Shown one piece after another: positions 17,729 through 26,198 of a stretch of 50,384 bases of DNA. The DNA is from an uncultured Pelagibacteraceae bacterium. Lineage in GTDB: Bacteria; Pseudomonadota; Alphaproteobacteria; Pelagibacterales; Pelagibacteraceae. Both the position numbers and the translations under genes were made by a program. Below the pieces are notes generated by a model. That model did no database searches. It saw only the letters and a list, made by a program, of their open reading frames with translations, and had not been told where the DNA came from. The stretch spans positions 1 to 50,384 of the forward strand of contig CACKBK010000007.1 of NCBI GenBank assembly GCA_902598425.1, read 5' to 3'. The first letter of the stretch is position 1. Every line of letters begins with the position of its first letter.

Positions 17729-18535
17729 ATGGAAAAACTGAATGCAAAAAAATTAAGATATTTCGCTAATTTTCTTAACAGTCTTGCTAGAGATCTTACT
17801 AATTTTTATTACAAAAAATTAGATAAACCTTTCAAGGTTATTAACAAACTAAAAGGCAAGGGTTATGATCCAGTCACAAGTTCAGATAAAGCATTTGAAA
17901 AATTTATTCGATCAAAAATTAAAAAAAAATTTCCAAGTCATGAAATTATTGGCGAGGAATATGGTTATAAAAAAACAAAGAGTGATTTTACATGGATTAT
18001 AGATCCAATTGATGGTACAAGATCATATGTCATTGGAAACCCAACTTGGAGTAATTTAATTTCACTAAACTATAAAGGAAGTCCAATTTTAGGACTTGCA
18101 AACTTTCCAAAATTAAAAAAGTATTACTACAATATATCGGATAAAGTAGCTTACGTTGTTGATAATAAAAAAAAAACAAGATTAAAAGTAAATAAAAATG
18201 CAAAAGTAAAAGATATGAAAGTATCGGGCGCCTTTCATGGATGGTTGTCAATTAATCGACAAAAAAAAATACCAAAAGTTTTAAAACTGATGCAGTTTCC
18301 GTGTGCTGATGCTTTAAGTTACGCTCATTTTTGCGAAGGCAGAATTGATGTTGTGATTCAATGCATGAATAAAATTTGGGATATTCATCCACTTATTCCA
18401 ATAATAAAAGCATCAGGTGGAATTGCCTCAACATGGCGCAACGAAAATGCAACAAAAGCTGGCAATGTTTTAATTTCAGCCAATAAAAACATACATATTA
18501 AAATGTTGAGCCTTCTAAAACCTGCTTTAAAATAG
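17729..18535 (+). CDS. Inositol monophosphatase-family phosphatase (HisN-like)
   Basis: A 268-residue Mg-dependent phosphatase of the IMPase family. Metal-binding motifs are clear: GEEYG, WIIDPIDGTRSYVIGNPTW, and the C-terminal WDIHPLIPIIKASGG, where the first Asp is the third metal ligand. The short TSSDKAFEKFIR segment is also conserved. Members hydrolyse inositol phosphate, histidinol phosphate or PAP; the GTRSYV motif and length most resemble histidinol-phosphatase HisN, but this is not certain. It is divergent from the dioxygenase and 13 bases before the first autotransporter gene. Confidence 0.85.
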   Translation: MEKLNAKKLRYFANFLNSLARDLTNFYYKKLDKPFKVINKLKGKGYDPVTSSDKAFEKFIRSKIKKKFPSHEIIGEEYGYKKTKSDFTWIIDPIDGTRSYVIGNPTWSNLISLNYKGSPILGLANFPKLKKYYYNISDKVAYVVDNKKKTRLKVNKNAKVKDMKVSGAFHGWLSINRQKKIPKVLKLMQFPCADALSYAHFCEGRIDVVIQCMNKIWDIHPLIPIIKASGGIASTWRNENATKAGNVLISANKNIHIKMLSLLKPALK

Positions 18536-18548
18536 AATTTATTTAATT

Positions 18549-20861
18549 ATGAAAAAAGCTGCCGTAATAATAGTTTGTTATTTAATCTCGATTTTTATTT
18601 CAAACTTCGTAGCAGCTCGAGAACTAAATGTTAGATGGTTTGATGGTATAATTCCTGGTGGTAACAAGGCACATAACACTTTAACTTGTTTATCAAGCCA
18701 AACCGAGAGAGCCCTTGAATTCGATAGAACTGAAGACCCGACTGATGTTGTATGGAGTGATGATGGCTTAACAGTTTTTACAACTAATTCATCTCGTGGT
18801 TTCTTAGAAGACCATTCTGTTCAGATGAATAAAGTAGCTGTACCCTTTAAAGTAACATCAGATCTAATGGTTAGTCAAGGTGCAGATGTAACGTGTGATG
18901 CTATTGATGCAATGGATGTTAACGAAGGGTCAGGCGAGGTGTTAGCTGATATTACAGAAAACATAGTAATAAAAGATGATGGAAAAGTATTTTATATTTT
19001 AGATTTTATTGGCGGATTAGGAAAATTTAATGCTACAACAGCTTTTAATCTTGATGGACTGACATTTGAAGCCCTACTTGATTTTGATAATGATATAGAC
19101 AGTATAGCATTTAATAAGGAAGCAACAAAAGTTTTTACACTGAGTTCAACCACTGACACTCCAACTTTAACTACTTTTGAATTACCCGCGGCTCATGATA
19201 TAAGTTCAGCAACTCAAATTCACCAAGTGGATCTAAGCACTTTAGGTATAGATGTAGACAGCCCAACTGGTAATACTGCAGAAGACATAGAATTTAGTGA
19301 TGATGGTTTTTCAATGTTTGTATTAATTTTTAATAATGGATCAAGAGCTCATAGTTATATTTATCAGTTTCGATTAGAAGAAAGTTTTGATGTTTCCACC
19401 GCAAAAAAAGTTGGAAGATGGAATGTAAAAGGTTTTGGTAATTTACATCCTTCGAATGTTAGAGGTATAGGTATGCCTCAAGGTTTTAGTTTTTCTTCTG
19501 ACGGCATGCATCTATTTATCGTACAAATTCAGACTGGTCAGGGGGTAGATCAAATAAATCGTTTTGATTTAGAATGTCCTTATGGAGTAGTAGAGTGTAC
19601 ATCTGCAACAACCTCTGTTGTAAGTACAACAGTAGAGATGGCAAAACAAAATATTAGTGTAAACATATCAACTATTTTCAGACGGTTTGAATGGATTAAA
19701 AGAAACAGAGATGAAGAAAATTTAAGTGCACATAATATAAACATTGACTATCAAAACCCACTGGTAGATGCTTTAGCAAATAAATTTGAGCCTACTACAA
19801 GAAAAAATATTGCTTCACTTATAAGTAATATCAATAATGAAGAGAAACAATCTAAATGGTCCTCTTGGAGTATTGGAGACATATACGTCGGTAAATTTGG
19901 TCAAGATGAAAATGCAAGACCAAAGCACATAAGCGCAAGAGGACTAACAGTCGGGGCAGATCGAAAATATGGTGATAATAAATTTTTTGGTTTAGCTTTA
20001 AGATACGGGGATAGTAGTAGTGATATCAAAAAAATAAAACAAGATGTGAGCATGGAATCACTTACTTTAAATTTATATGGAATTGCACCCACTGACGAAG
20101 ATACATATGCAAATATAGTGTTTGGAATCAGTTTTTTAAATATTGACCATATTTATCAATCTAAATTGTCCGGTGAAAGAAATGGAAAACAAGCTTTTAC
20201 GTCAATAAATTTTAGAACAAAAAATAGATTTGGTAAATTTAATACAACACCTTCTTTAAAGTTTGATCTTGGAGTGACTCAATTGTCAGAAATGACAGAT
20301 TTAATTAGGAACACAAATGATCCTTTAATAAAAAATATTACTTATAAAAAAGATACTTTTCAAAGTGGAGAGCTTGCAGCTGGTTTTTTATTTGAAATGG
20401 ATAAATATATAACTGAGGCGGGCTCTTTACAAACAATGGGTGGATTAGAACTGCTTTACGATTTATCGCCTGATAATAGTTACAAATATATCTATGAAGG
20501 TCAAACACATGTAAGTGAAGAAGTAATTAGAAAACATACAAATAAAAATTTGAAATATAATATTGGTTTTGAAATGATATATTTAAATGGCTTCACTTTT
20601 TCATCAAATTTTGAAAAAATTATGAGTATTAAAAAAAATGGTAAATCGAAAAGTGATCGAGATACATTTATTTTTAAAATAAGTAGATCCAAAGAGGAAG
20701 ATGATGAATTTGCATTTAATTACAACCCTTTAAATAATCATCAATCAACTTTAAGTTACCAGAAAAATATAAATGGTTTTAATTATTCAATTAATCATAA
20801 TCAAATTTTTGATAATTCGTTAGAGCACGATACAAATTTAGAAGTTTCAAGTAAGTTTTAA
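18549..20861 (+). CDS. Autotransporter-like protein with propeller-type passenger (paralogue 1)
   Basis: A 770-residue secreted and outer-membrane protein. Residues 1-23 are a signal peptide. Residues ~60-340 hold five repeats of the form x-F-S-x-DG-x-x-x-F, each followed by a segment like AHDISSA or SFDVSTA, the pattern of a beta-propeller. The passenger closes with LECPYGVVEC, two Cys likely to pair (343 and 350). A conserved linker, RRFEWIKRNRDEENL (378-392), leads into a C-terminal barrel (~436-770) that starts WSSWSIGDIYVGKF, contains SMESLTLNLYGIAP, and ends in Phe, as type V barrels do. The passenger is not the usual beta-helix. A tandem paralogue follows after 84 bases. Function is unknown. 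Confidence 0.82.
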   Translation: MKKAAVIIVCYLISIFISNFVAARELNVRWFDGIIPGGNKAHNTLTCLSSQTERALEFDRTEDPTDVVWSDDGLTVFTTNSSRGFLEDHSVQMNKVAVPFKVTSDLMVSQGADVTCDAIDAMDVNEGSGEVLADITENIVIKDDGKVFYILDFIGGLGKFNATTAFNLDGLTFEALLDFDNDIDSIAFNKEATKVFTLSSTTDTPTLTTFELPAAHDISSATQIHQVDLSTLGIDVDSPTGNTAEDIEFSDDGFSMFVLIFNNGSRAHSYIYQFRLEESFDVSTAKKVGRWNVKGFGNLHPSNVRGIGMPQGFSFSSDGMHLFIVQIQTGQGVDQINRFDLECPYGVVECTSATTSVVSTTVEMAKQNISVNISTIFRRFEWIKRNRDEENLSAHNINIDYQNPLVDALANKFEPTTRKNIASLISNINNEEKQSKWSSWSIGDIYVGKFGQDENARPKHISARGLTVGADRKYGDNKFFGLALRYGDSSSDIKKIKQDVSMESLTLNLYGIAPTDEDTYANIVFGISFLNIDHIYQSKLSGERNGKQAFTSINFRTKNRFGKFNTTPSLKFDLGVTQLSEMTDLIRNTNDPLIKNITYKKDTFQSGELAAGFLFEMDKYITEAGSLQTMGGLELLYDLSPDNSYKYIYEGQTHVSEEVIRKHTNKNLKYNIGFEMIYLNGFTFSSNFEKIMSIKKNGKSKSDRDTFIFKISRSKEEDDEFAFNYNPLNNHQSTLSYQKNINGFNYSINHNQIFDNSLEHDTNLEVSSKF

Positions 20862-20945
20862 TTTATTTTTTGCGGCCTTTTTTCATAAAAAAATAGTTTT
20901 CTAGCTTTTAAGATTGGATTATATATTCAATTTTAAAGTAACCTT

Positions 20946-23300
20946 ATGAAAAAAATTTTTTTGTTATTTATTTTTTTTATTTTTAGCTCTAACTCGGTAT
21001 TTGCTGAGGCATTAACCGTAACACACGCTGGTTCCATAAATCCAGGTGGTAATGGTGATTTTAAAAGTGGAGTAGACCCCAGTTGTACAGCAACAATTAG
21101 TGGTGTCGAGTTAGACCAAGATAGTACTCATGAGCCTAATAAGGTATTGTTTAGTTCTGATGGTAAACAATTATTTATAGCAAATAGAGCCACAGGTACT
21201 CACTCAGCTACTGGTGTGAGTGATAGTCCATTAAGAATGAACAGACTTAATACACCCTTTGATATAACAACAGATAGAGTTAAGACGGATTTAACCTCGG
21301 GCTGCGGTGATCTTGATGGAGCTAATCCTAATGATATTTCAGGTGGAGATTTTGGAAGTGATCAGCTTGACAATATGCACATAGCAAATGATGGTAGAAC
21401 ATTTTTCTTTGTGAGCACTGTAGGAGTAATTGGTAAATTTAATTTAAGCACTCCATATGATATTGGCACAATGACATATGAAAAATCATTTAGTAGTGGA
21501 ATTACTAATATTGATAGTATGCATTTAAGTAAAGATGGAACAAAACTTTTTTTATTGCAGAACAGTGGAAATGTTCCAATTATCTATACCCATACCTTAC
21601 CAGCACCATTTGATATTTCTTCAACAACCATAACTCATCAAGTGGATTTAGTTGATAAGGGAATAATTTTAACTTCTGGGTCTGCAGACATGGGAGTAGA
21701 TGTTGAATTTACTCCAGAGGGGAACGCAATGTTTATTGTGATTAACAACAATCATTCAAAACAAAGTGCAGCAAGACATGGTATTCAAGGTAACCAAAAC
21801 TATATTTATCAGTTTAGATTAGATACAAATTTTGATGTATCTACTGCAGAAAAAGTTGGACGATTTAGCATAGATTTTGATGAAGTTAGAACTGACGGTG
21901 AAAGCGAGTGGGGTATAGAAGGATCTCCAAGAGGAATAAGTTTTTCTGCTGATGGAATGAGATTATTCGTAACAGATATTGCTGACCAAACCCCCGGTGA
22001 AATGCGAATACACCAATTCGATTTAGAATGTCCATATGGAATAATTGAATGTGTAACGGACCCAGCTTCTTTAGTTGGTTCAACAGTACAGCTTTCAAAA
22101 CAAAATATAAATTTAAATGTATCAACAATTTTTAAAAGATTTGAGTGGGTTAAACGAAACCGAGATAGTGAAAATTTAAATAGTTTTAACATCAATGTAA
22201 AAACTTTTAATCCTGTCTTAACATCTCTAAAAAGCAAATTAAAAGAATCTAAATATATCCGTCAGGTTTCAATTACAAATAAGAAGAAAAGTAATAAAAA
22301 ATCTACTTGGTCTTATTGGAGCCATGGGGATATTTCGATTGGAAGGTATGAAGACACTCCAATCGAAAAACCAAAAAAAATAACAACATCAGGTATAACC
22401 TTTGGAGCAGATAAAAAATTTGCAGAAGATAAATTTTTTGGTTTAGCTATTAGGTATGCAGAAAATCACTCGAGTACAAATTCAATTGATGAAATAGATA
22501 TGGAGTCTTTAACATTAAATTTATATGGAATTGCACCAGGCGATGAGCAACGATATATAAATGCAGTAGTTGGGTTAAGTCTTTTAAGATTTGATCATAA
22601 ACACTCAGGTCAAATAACAGGCGAAAGAAATGGAAAACAATTATTTACGGCAATAAACTTTAGAAGCAGAGATACTTTTGGAGACTTTAATATTACTCCA
22701 TCCGGTAGATTAACTTATGGTCTAACGCATTTAAGTGATTTTACTAATTATATATCTACTGTTAGACGTTCAACCGATGTTTTATATGAGGAGGATGTTT
22801 TTGAAAATGCAGAAATTGCTGCAGGTTTTTTATTTGATTTGAAAGAATATAATTTTGATAGAGGTAAAGTTAATATCAATGGTGGTTTAGAAGCAGTATA
22901 TGATCTTACACCGGATGTTAAATTAGAGCACTCGAGCCAAGGAAGTTCTAATGTAACTACTTTAGAAATTGATAATTATTCTGAAAAAAATATTAGATCA
23001 AATCTAGGATTTGAAACTGTATATTTAAATGGATTTACTTTCTCTTTAAACTATGAACGATTTCAACATCTTGATAGTCATAGATTTTCTCATATCGATA
23101 GTCTTTTAATAAAATTAGGTCATAGGAAGGAAGAAGACTCTGAGTTTGCTTTTAACTTTGATCCATTAATAAATAATTTAGTGAAATTAAGTTATGTTAA
23201 AGATTTACATGGTTTTGATATCAAATTAAATTCATCATATAACTTTGATAGTCCAATTCCTGAGTATGGAACAGACATAGAAGTTTCAACTAGTTTTTAA
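20946..23300 (+). CDS. Autotransporter-like protein with propeller-type passenger (paralogue 2)
   Basis: A 784-residue paralogue of the preceding gene, in tandem. The signal peptide is clear (MKKIFLLFIFFIFSSNSVFA, cut after residue 20). Five propeller-like repeats are visible: VLFSSDGKQLFIAN, MHIANDGRTFFFVS, MHLSKDGTKLFLLQ, VEFTPEGNAMFIVI and ISFSADGMRLFVTD. The passenger closes with LECPYGIIEC (361-369). The linker is KRFEWVKRNRDSENL (397-411). The barrel shares DMESLTLNLYGIAP, GERNGKQLFTAINF, EEDSEFAFNF and a terminal Phe with paralogue 1. Similarity extends over both passenger and barrel, so this is an ancient tandem duplication. Likely displayed on or shed from the outer membrane; the ligand is unknown. 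Confidence 0.82.
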   Translation: MKKIFLLFIFFIFSSNSVFAEALTVTHAGSINPGGNGDFKSGVDPSCTATISGVELDQDSTHEPNKVLFSSDGKQLFIANRATGTHSATGVSDSPLRMNRLNTPFDITTDRVKTDLTSGCGDLDGANPNDISGGDFGSDQLDNMHIANDGRTFFFVSTVGVIGKFNLSTPYDIGTMTYEKSFSSGITNIDSMHLSKDGTKLFLLQNSGNVPIIYTHTLPAPFDISSTTITHQVDLVDKGIILTSGSADMGVDVEFTPEGNAMFIVINNNHSKQSAARHGIQGNQNYIYQFRLDTNFDVSTAEKVGRFSIDFDEVRTDGESEWGIEGSPRGISFSADGMRLFVTDIADQTPGEMRIHQFDLECPYGIIECVTDPASLVGSTVQLSKQNINLNVSTIFKRFEWVKRNRDSENLNSFNINVKTFNPVLTSLKSKLKESKYIRQVSITNKKKSNKKSTWSYWSHGDISIGRYEDTPIEKPKKITTSGITFGADKKFAEDKFFGLAIRYAENHSSTNSIDEIDMESLTLNLYGIAPGDEQRYINAVVGLSLLRFDHKHSGQITGERNGKQLFTAINFRSRDTFGDFNITPSGRLTYGLTHLSDFTNYISTVRRSTDVLYEEDVFENAEIAAGFLFDLKEYNFDRGKVNINGGLEAVYDLTPDVKLEHSSQGSSNVTTLEIDNYSEKNIRSNLGFETVYLNGFTFSLNYERFQHLDSHRFSHIDSLLIKLGHRKEEDSEFAFNFDPLINNLVKLSYVKDLHGFDIKLNSSYNFDSPIPEYGTDIEVSTSF

Positions 23301-23407
23301 TAAAAACTGGACTAAATCAAAAATAATTGATCTTTAAAAACAGACTATATTAATATTTTGTATTCAAAATTTAAGAGTGATATTCTTAAAATTTAATAGG
23401 AGGGATT

Positions 23408-23800
23408 ATGTCAGTATTCAAATTAATTAATGAGAGAAACGCTAAGGGAAAAATCAAAAAAGTTTTTGATGATATAAAACGAACAAGAAATATAAAAAAA
23501 ATTCCAAATTTTTGGAGAGCAATAGCTAATAATCCTGATACTTTAGAGAGAACTTGGAATAATTTAAAACAAATAATGAAAAAAGGGGCTCTTGATCCTG
23601 TAACAAAAGAGCTAATATATGTTGCAGTTTCAATAACAAACAGTTGTGAATATTGTATAAGATCTCATACTGCGGCAGCTAAAAAAAAAGGAGCATCAGA
23701 TCAAATGATTAAAGAAATGATCGATGTTGTTGGTATTGCTAATCAAAACAACAAACTAGTTGAGTCTTATCAAGTTGAAGTAGATAAAATTTATAAATAA
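23408..23800 (+). CDS. AhpD/carboxymuconolactone decarboxylase-family protein
   Basis: A 130-residue all-helical protein of the AhpD-like fold. The redox motif is Cys80-x-x-Cys83 with His87 (NSCEYCIRSHTAA), the pattern of peroxidase-linked members rather than of true carboxymuconolactone decarboxylase. It probably acts as a small thiol peroxidase or disulfide reductase in the cytoplasm. A strong AGGAGG Shine-Dalgarno precedes the ATG within 23399-23405. The SMR gene begins 9 bases after the stop. The partner system is not evident in the window. Confidence 0.88.
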   Translation: MSVFKLINERNAKGKIKKVFDDIKRTRNIKKIPNFWRAIANNPDTLERTWNNLKQIMKKGALDPVTKELIYVAVSITNSCEYCIRSHTAAAKKKGASDQMIKEMIDVVGIANQNNKLVESYQVEVDKIYK

Positions 23801-23809
23801 AATAGTTTT

Positions 23810-24139
23810 ATGAGTGGATATATATATTTAGCTTTCGCAATTATATTTGGTATTGCAGCAAACGGTTTTTTAAAAACTACTGATGGATTTTCAAACTTAT
23901 ATCCAACAATATTTTGTGTCTCTTCAATAGTAATTTGCTTGTTTTTATTATCTAAAGCTATGACAACGATTCCGGTTGGTTTTACGTATGCTACTTATGG
24001 AGGATTAACCATTACAGCTGTCACTTTATTTGGGGTTGTTAAATATAATCAATTACCAAATATTTATGGAACAATTGGAATAATATTAATAATTATTGGT
24101 GTTATTTTAGTTAATTATCTAGGTAGGACGAATTCTTAA
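23810..24139 (+). CDS. SMR-family membrane protein lacking the essential Glu14 (copy 1)
   Basis: A 109-residue, four-helix protein that aligns without gaps to EmrE at its N-terminus (SGYIYLAFAII against NPYIYLGGAIL). EmrE's proton- and substrate-binding Glu14 is Gly here (IIFGIAANGFLK). The EmrE region around Tyr60-Trp63 is kept in outline (FTYATYGGL), with Tyr in place of Trp63. Without Glu14 the classical proton-coupled drug export mechanism cannot operate, so the substrate or mode must differ. A second SMR protein with the same change lies 220 bases downstream on the other strand. It follows the AhpD gene closely and may share its transcript. Confidence 0.85.
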   Translation: MSGYIYLAFAIIFGIAANGFLKTTDGFSNLYPTIFCVSSIVICLFLLSKAMTTIPVGFTYATYGGLTITAVTLFGVVKYNQLPNIYGTIGIILIIIGVILVNYLGRTNS

Positions 24140-24209
24140 ATTTTAAGTACGACAAAAATGTACAATATTCATTATTGAAATAAATTTTCTTAATATTATT
24201 AAAGTAGTT

Positions 24210-24353
24210 ATGAATATTTGTTATAGTACATTAGCTTTACTTGGAGTTATGTTAGCTTTGTTTTTTATTTTTAAAAAACCTTCTAAAAGTGAACTAAAAA
24301 AGTTTAAAAGTAAAAATCAAGATAAAGTTAATTGGTCAAGAATGGGCTTTTAA
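24210..24353 (+). CDS. 47-residue predicted membrane microprotein
   Basis: A short open frame between two SMR genes. It starts ATG (MNICYSTLALL) and has one hydrophobic helix over residues ~4-21. A strongly basic tail follows (KKPSKSELKKFKSKNQDK), then a short NWSRMGF end. The stop is 4 bases from the convergent SMR stop. The one-helix-plus-basic-tail design is typical of small inner-membrane proteins that attach to larger transporters. I do not recognise a family. No clear Shine-Dalgarno; the frame fills most of the 218-base gap, which supports coding in this compact genome. Confidence 0.45.
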   Translation: MNICYSTLALLGVMLALFFIFKKPSKSELKKFKSKNQDKVNWSRMGF

Positions 24354-24357
24354 AAGT

Positions 24358-24693
24358 TTAAGAAGTTTTTCCAATTAAGTTTACAATCAAAACACCCGAT
24401 ATAATTAAAACCATTCCAAGAATTGTATAAAGATCAGGCATCTGGTTAAATTTAACCACTCCAACGATAATAGTTGCTATTATACAAAGACCAGCAAAAG
24501 AAGCATAAGTCACGCCAACTGGAATAGATTTCATTACTAAAGACAAAGTATACATACATGCAACAATTGTTACTGCAGTTAATAATGTTGGAATTAACAA
24601 TGTAAATCCTTGAGCACTTTTTGCAAAACCATTAGCAGCAGTACCAAGTGCAACGGCAATTAAAAGAATTAAATACGCAGTTAAATTACTCAT
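24358..24693 (-). CDS. SMR-family membrane protein lacking the essential Glu14 (copy 2)
   Basis: A 111-residue, four-helix SMR protein. Aligned on the helix-1 Lys (Lys22 in EmrE, Lys25 here), the EmrE Glu14 position is Gly17 (VALGTAANGFAK). EmrE Trp63 corresponds to Phe in VTYASFAGL. Both SMR proteins in the window carry the G-x-A-A-N-G-F motif in place of the family's charged site, so they form a shared subfamily and could pair as a heterodimer, as some SMR proteins do. The gene starts 7 bases after the stop of a 72-codon membrane ORF on the same strand. Confidence 0.85.
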   Translation of the reverse strand: MSNLTAYLILLIAVALGTAANGFAKSAQGFTLLIPTLLTAVTIVACMYTLSLVMKSIPVGVTYASFAGLCIIATIIVGVVKFNQMPDLYTILGMVLIISGVLIVNLIGKTS

Positions 24694-24700
24694 ATTAAAA

Positions 24701-24919
24701 CTATAGTTGAAATAATTTAAAATAGAAATAGATAACCCAAAGAATACAACACAATAAAGTCGTAAAAATTATAACAATTCCAGTAGCTGTATCATTATTA
24801 TATTTTTTGTTTACTTTTTTTCGCCATGCACTTGGATATAGCGGAAGAGTAAAAGCATAAATAATAAGAAAAATATCAAATGCAGTTATGATAATCGCAG
24901 AAAAAAACAAATGATCCAT
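24701..24919 (-). CDS. small two-helix membrane protein of unknown function
   Basis: A 72-residue protein with two hydrophobic helices (residues ~5-28 and ~46-68) separated by a basic loop (SAWRKKVNKKYNND). I do not recognise it. It sits directly upstream of the second SMR gene with a 7-base gap on the same strand, so both are likely made together. Asp15 falls inside the first helix, a charged membrane residue that could matter if the protein works with the Glu14-lacking SMR partner; that is speculative. Confidence 0.55.
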   Translation of the reverse strand: MDHLFFSAIIITAFDIFLIIYAFTLPLYPSAWRKKVNKKYNNDTATGIVIIFTTLLCCILWVIYFYFKLFQL

Positions 24920-24982
24920 TTACTCCATAATTGTTTTTCCAATGATGCCAGTTTGGAAGTGACTGGAATATTATAAGTTAAC

Positions 24983-25537
24983 TCAAATACTCTCTTTTTG
25001 TATTAATATATTTAATTGCTCAATCATCCGCAATGTAGATTGTGATGATGGATAAATTTTATGAGCTTCAATGTAACTATCAATTGCTTTTTGATAATTT
25101 TGTAATGCGGTTTGTACAAGGCCTTGGCCTGAAAGGGCACCAAAGTGTCTTTTCTCAAGACTTAGGACCATATCAATATCATTTTGTGATAATTCAAAAT
25201 TTCCCATCATGTAAAGAACTGTTGCCCTTTTATTCCAACCCTCTGCCCAATTAGGATCTAATTCGATTACTTTTGAAAAAACATTATGAGCACTGGTAAG
25301 TTGATTTTGCATCATATAATCAGAACCTTTTGCTAAAAGATCAGTCAAAGTTTTCTCAGATGGATGTGTGGTCCACAATTTCCAAATCTTATCTTCAACC
25401 TCTCTTGCATCAGCAGGATCCTCAATACTTTTTAATTGGGTAAACAATTTATTTAGTTCTAATACGTGGTCCTCATTAGCATTGGCAGGACTTAAAAAAG
25501 TACAAAACAGAAAAACGACAAATAACTTTCTTATCAT
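24983..25537 (-). CDS. Secreted TPR-repeat protein
   Basis: A 184-residue protein from the ATG at 25537. The frame is open further upstream to 25636, but that part overlaps the next gene and would bury the signal peptide MIRKLFVVFLFCTFLSPANA. After the signal come at least two TPR-like helix pairs, recognisable in AHNVFSKVIELDPNWAEGWN and the QNYQKAIDSYIEAHKIYPSS region. TPRs mediate protein contact; the product is likely periplasmic. It is the last gene of a minus-strand series of small proteins, 7 bases after the NTF2-like gene. The partner is unknown. Confidence 0.8.
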   Translation of the reverse strand: MIRKLFVVFLFCTFLSPANANEDHVLELNKLFTQLKSIEDPADAREVEDKIWKLWTTHPSEKTLTDLLAKGSDYMMQNQLTSAHNVFSKVIELDPNWAEGWNKRATVLYMMGNFELSQNDIDMVLSLEKRHFGALSGQGLVQTALQNYQKAIDSYIEAHKIYPSSQSTLRMIEQLNILIQKESI

Positions 25538-25544
25538 TTTATAT

Positions 25545-25865
25545 TTACTTTGGTAACTTAGTTGCCCCAGTTTCTTGGTATACAACTTTACCATCCTTAA
25601 ATTTATAATAAGACATAACCGCTTCTTTATTACCATCTTTGAAAGTTACATATGCGTGTTCAAATCCAACTTCATCATTTTCAAAAAGAACTCTCACTTT
25701 TTCTTTTTGAATATCTTTCATACCAAGCCATTTAATAACATCTGATTTTCCCAGTTTTTTACCAGATGCATGCATTAAAAATTGATAATCATCATGTATT
25801 AATTGATCAGCTGCAGAAGTATCTCCATCATTTATTATTTTTGACATTTTTTCTATTATAGACAT
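25545..25865 (-). CDS. NTF2-like small protein
   Basis: A 106-residue alpha+beta protein with the cone-shaped NTF2-like pattern: two N-terminal helices, the DDYQFLMHASGKKLGKSDVIKWLG segment, then strands ending YYKFKDGKVVYQETG. The NTF2 superfamily contains enzymes and ligand-binding domains, so no reaction can be assigned. It carries an AAAGGA Shine-Dalgarno just before the ATG. It lies within a same-strand run with DUF1330, a SnoaL-like protein and a TPR protein, gaps of 7-35 bases. Confidence 0.72.
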   Translation of the reverse strand: MSIIEKMSKIINDGDTSAADQLIHDDYQFLMHASGKKLGKSDVIKWLGMKDIQKEKVRVLFENDEVGFEHAYVTFKDGNKEAVMSYYKFKDGKVVYQETGATKLPK

Positions 25866-25875
25866 ATTTTTTCCT

Positions 25876-26163
25876 TTATATTCCTTTTACTATTATTAAA
25901 TTTCCCTCAGCATTATCTAAACGCATTTGTTTGATAGGTTTATATTCATCCGAGGTGTACCATTTCAAAGCTATTTCATAGCTTGGAAATTCTATTATTA
26001 CGTTTCTTGAAAAATCCCATTTACCCTCTTTAATTTGAAAATCTCCAGCTCTCACTAAATATTTACCACCAAAGTTCTTTATTGTTTGTGGGACCTTCTC
26101 AGCATATGCTCTGAAACCTTCTTTATGTTTCACATTAATCTGGGCAATAACATATGCAGGCAT
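25876..26163 (-). CDS. DUF1330-family protein
   Basis: A 95-residue protein of the DUF1330 ferredoxin-like fold. The family is recognised by the start PAYVIAQINVKHKEGFRAYAEKVP, the GGKYLVRAGD strand, and the FSRNVIIEFPSYEIALKWYTSDEY block. The function of DUF1330 is unknown; its fold is shared with dimeric alpha/beta barrel enzymes such as antibiotic biosynthesis monooxygenases. No obvious Shine-Dalgarno. It is the middle gene of the small-protein series at 24983-27288. Confidence 0.85.
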   Translation of the reverse strand: MPAYVIAQINVKHKEGFRAYAEKVPQTIKNFGGKYLVRAGDFQIKEGKWDFSRNVIIEFPSYEIALKWYTSDEYKPIKQMRLDNAEGNLIIVKGI

Positions 26164-26198
26164 TGCTTTCTATTTTAACCTTTACCTTCTATTATGAT

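Noticed and set aside
21809-22237. 142-codon minus-strand frame inside autotransporter paralogue 2
   Set aside because: Composition is that of an antisense shadow, and the plus-strand gene has conserved repeats, linker and signal peptide throughout.
18549-23300. Mobile-element duplication for the tandem autotransporters
   Set aside because: No transposase, direct repeats or attachment sites are visible, and the copies are too diverged for a recent insertion.
25538-25636. N-terminal extension of the TPR protein
   Set aside because: The extension overlaps the NTF2-like gene and would bury the signal peptide that begins at the ATG at 25537.
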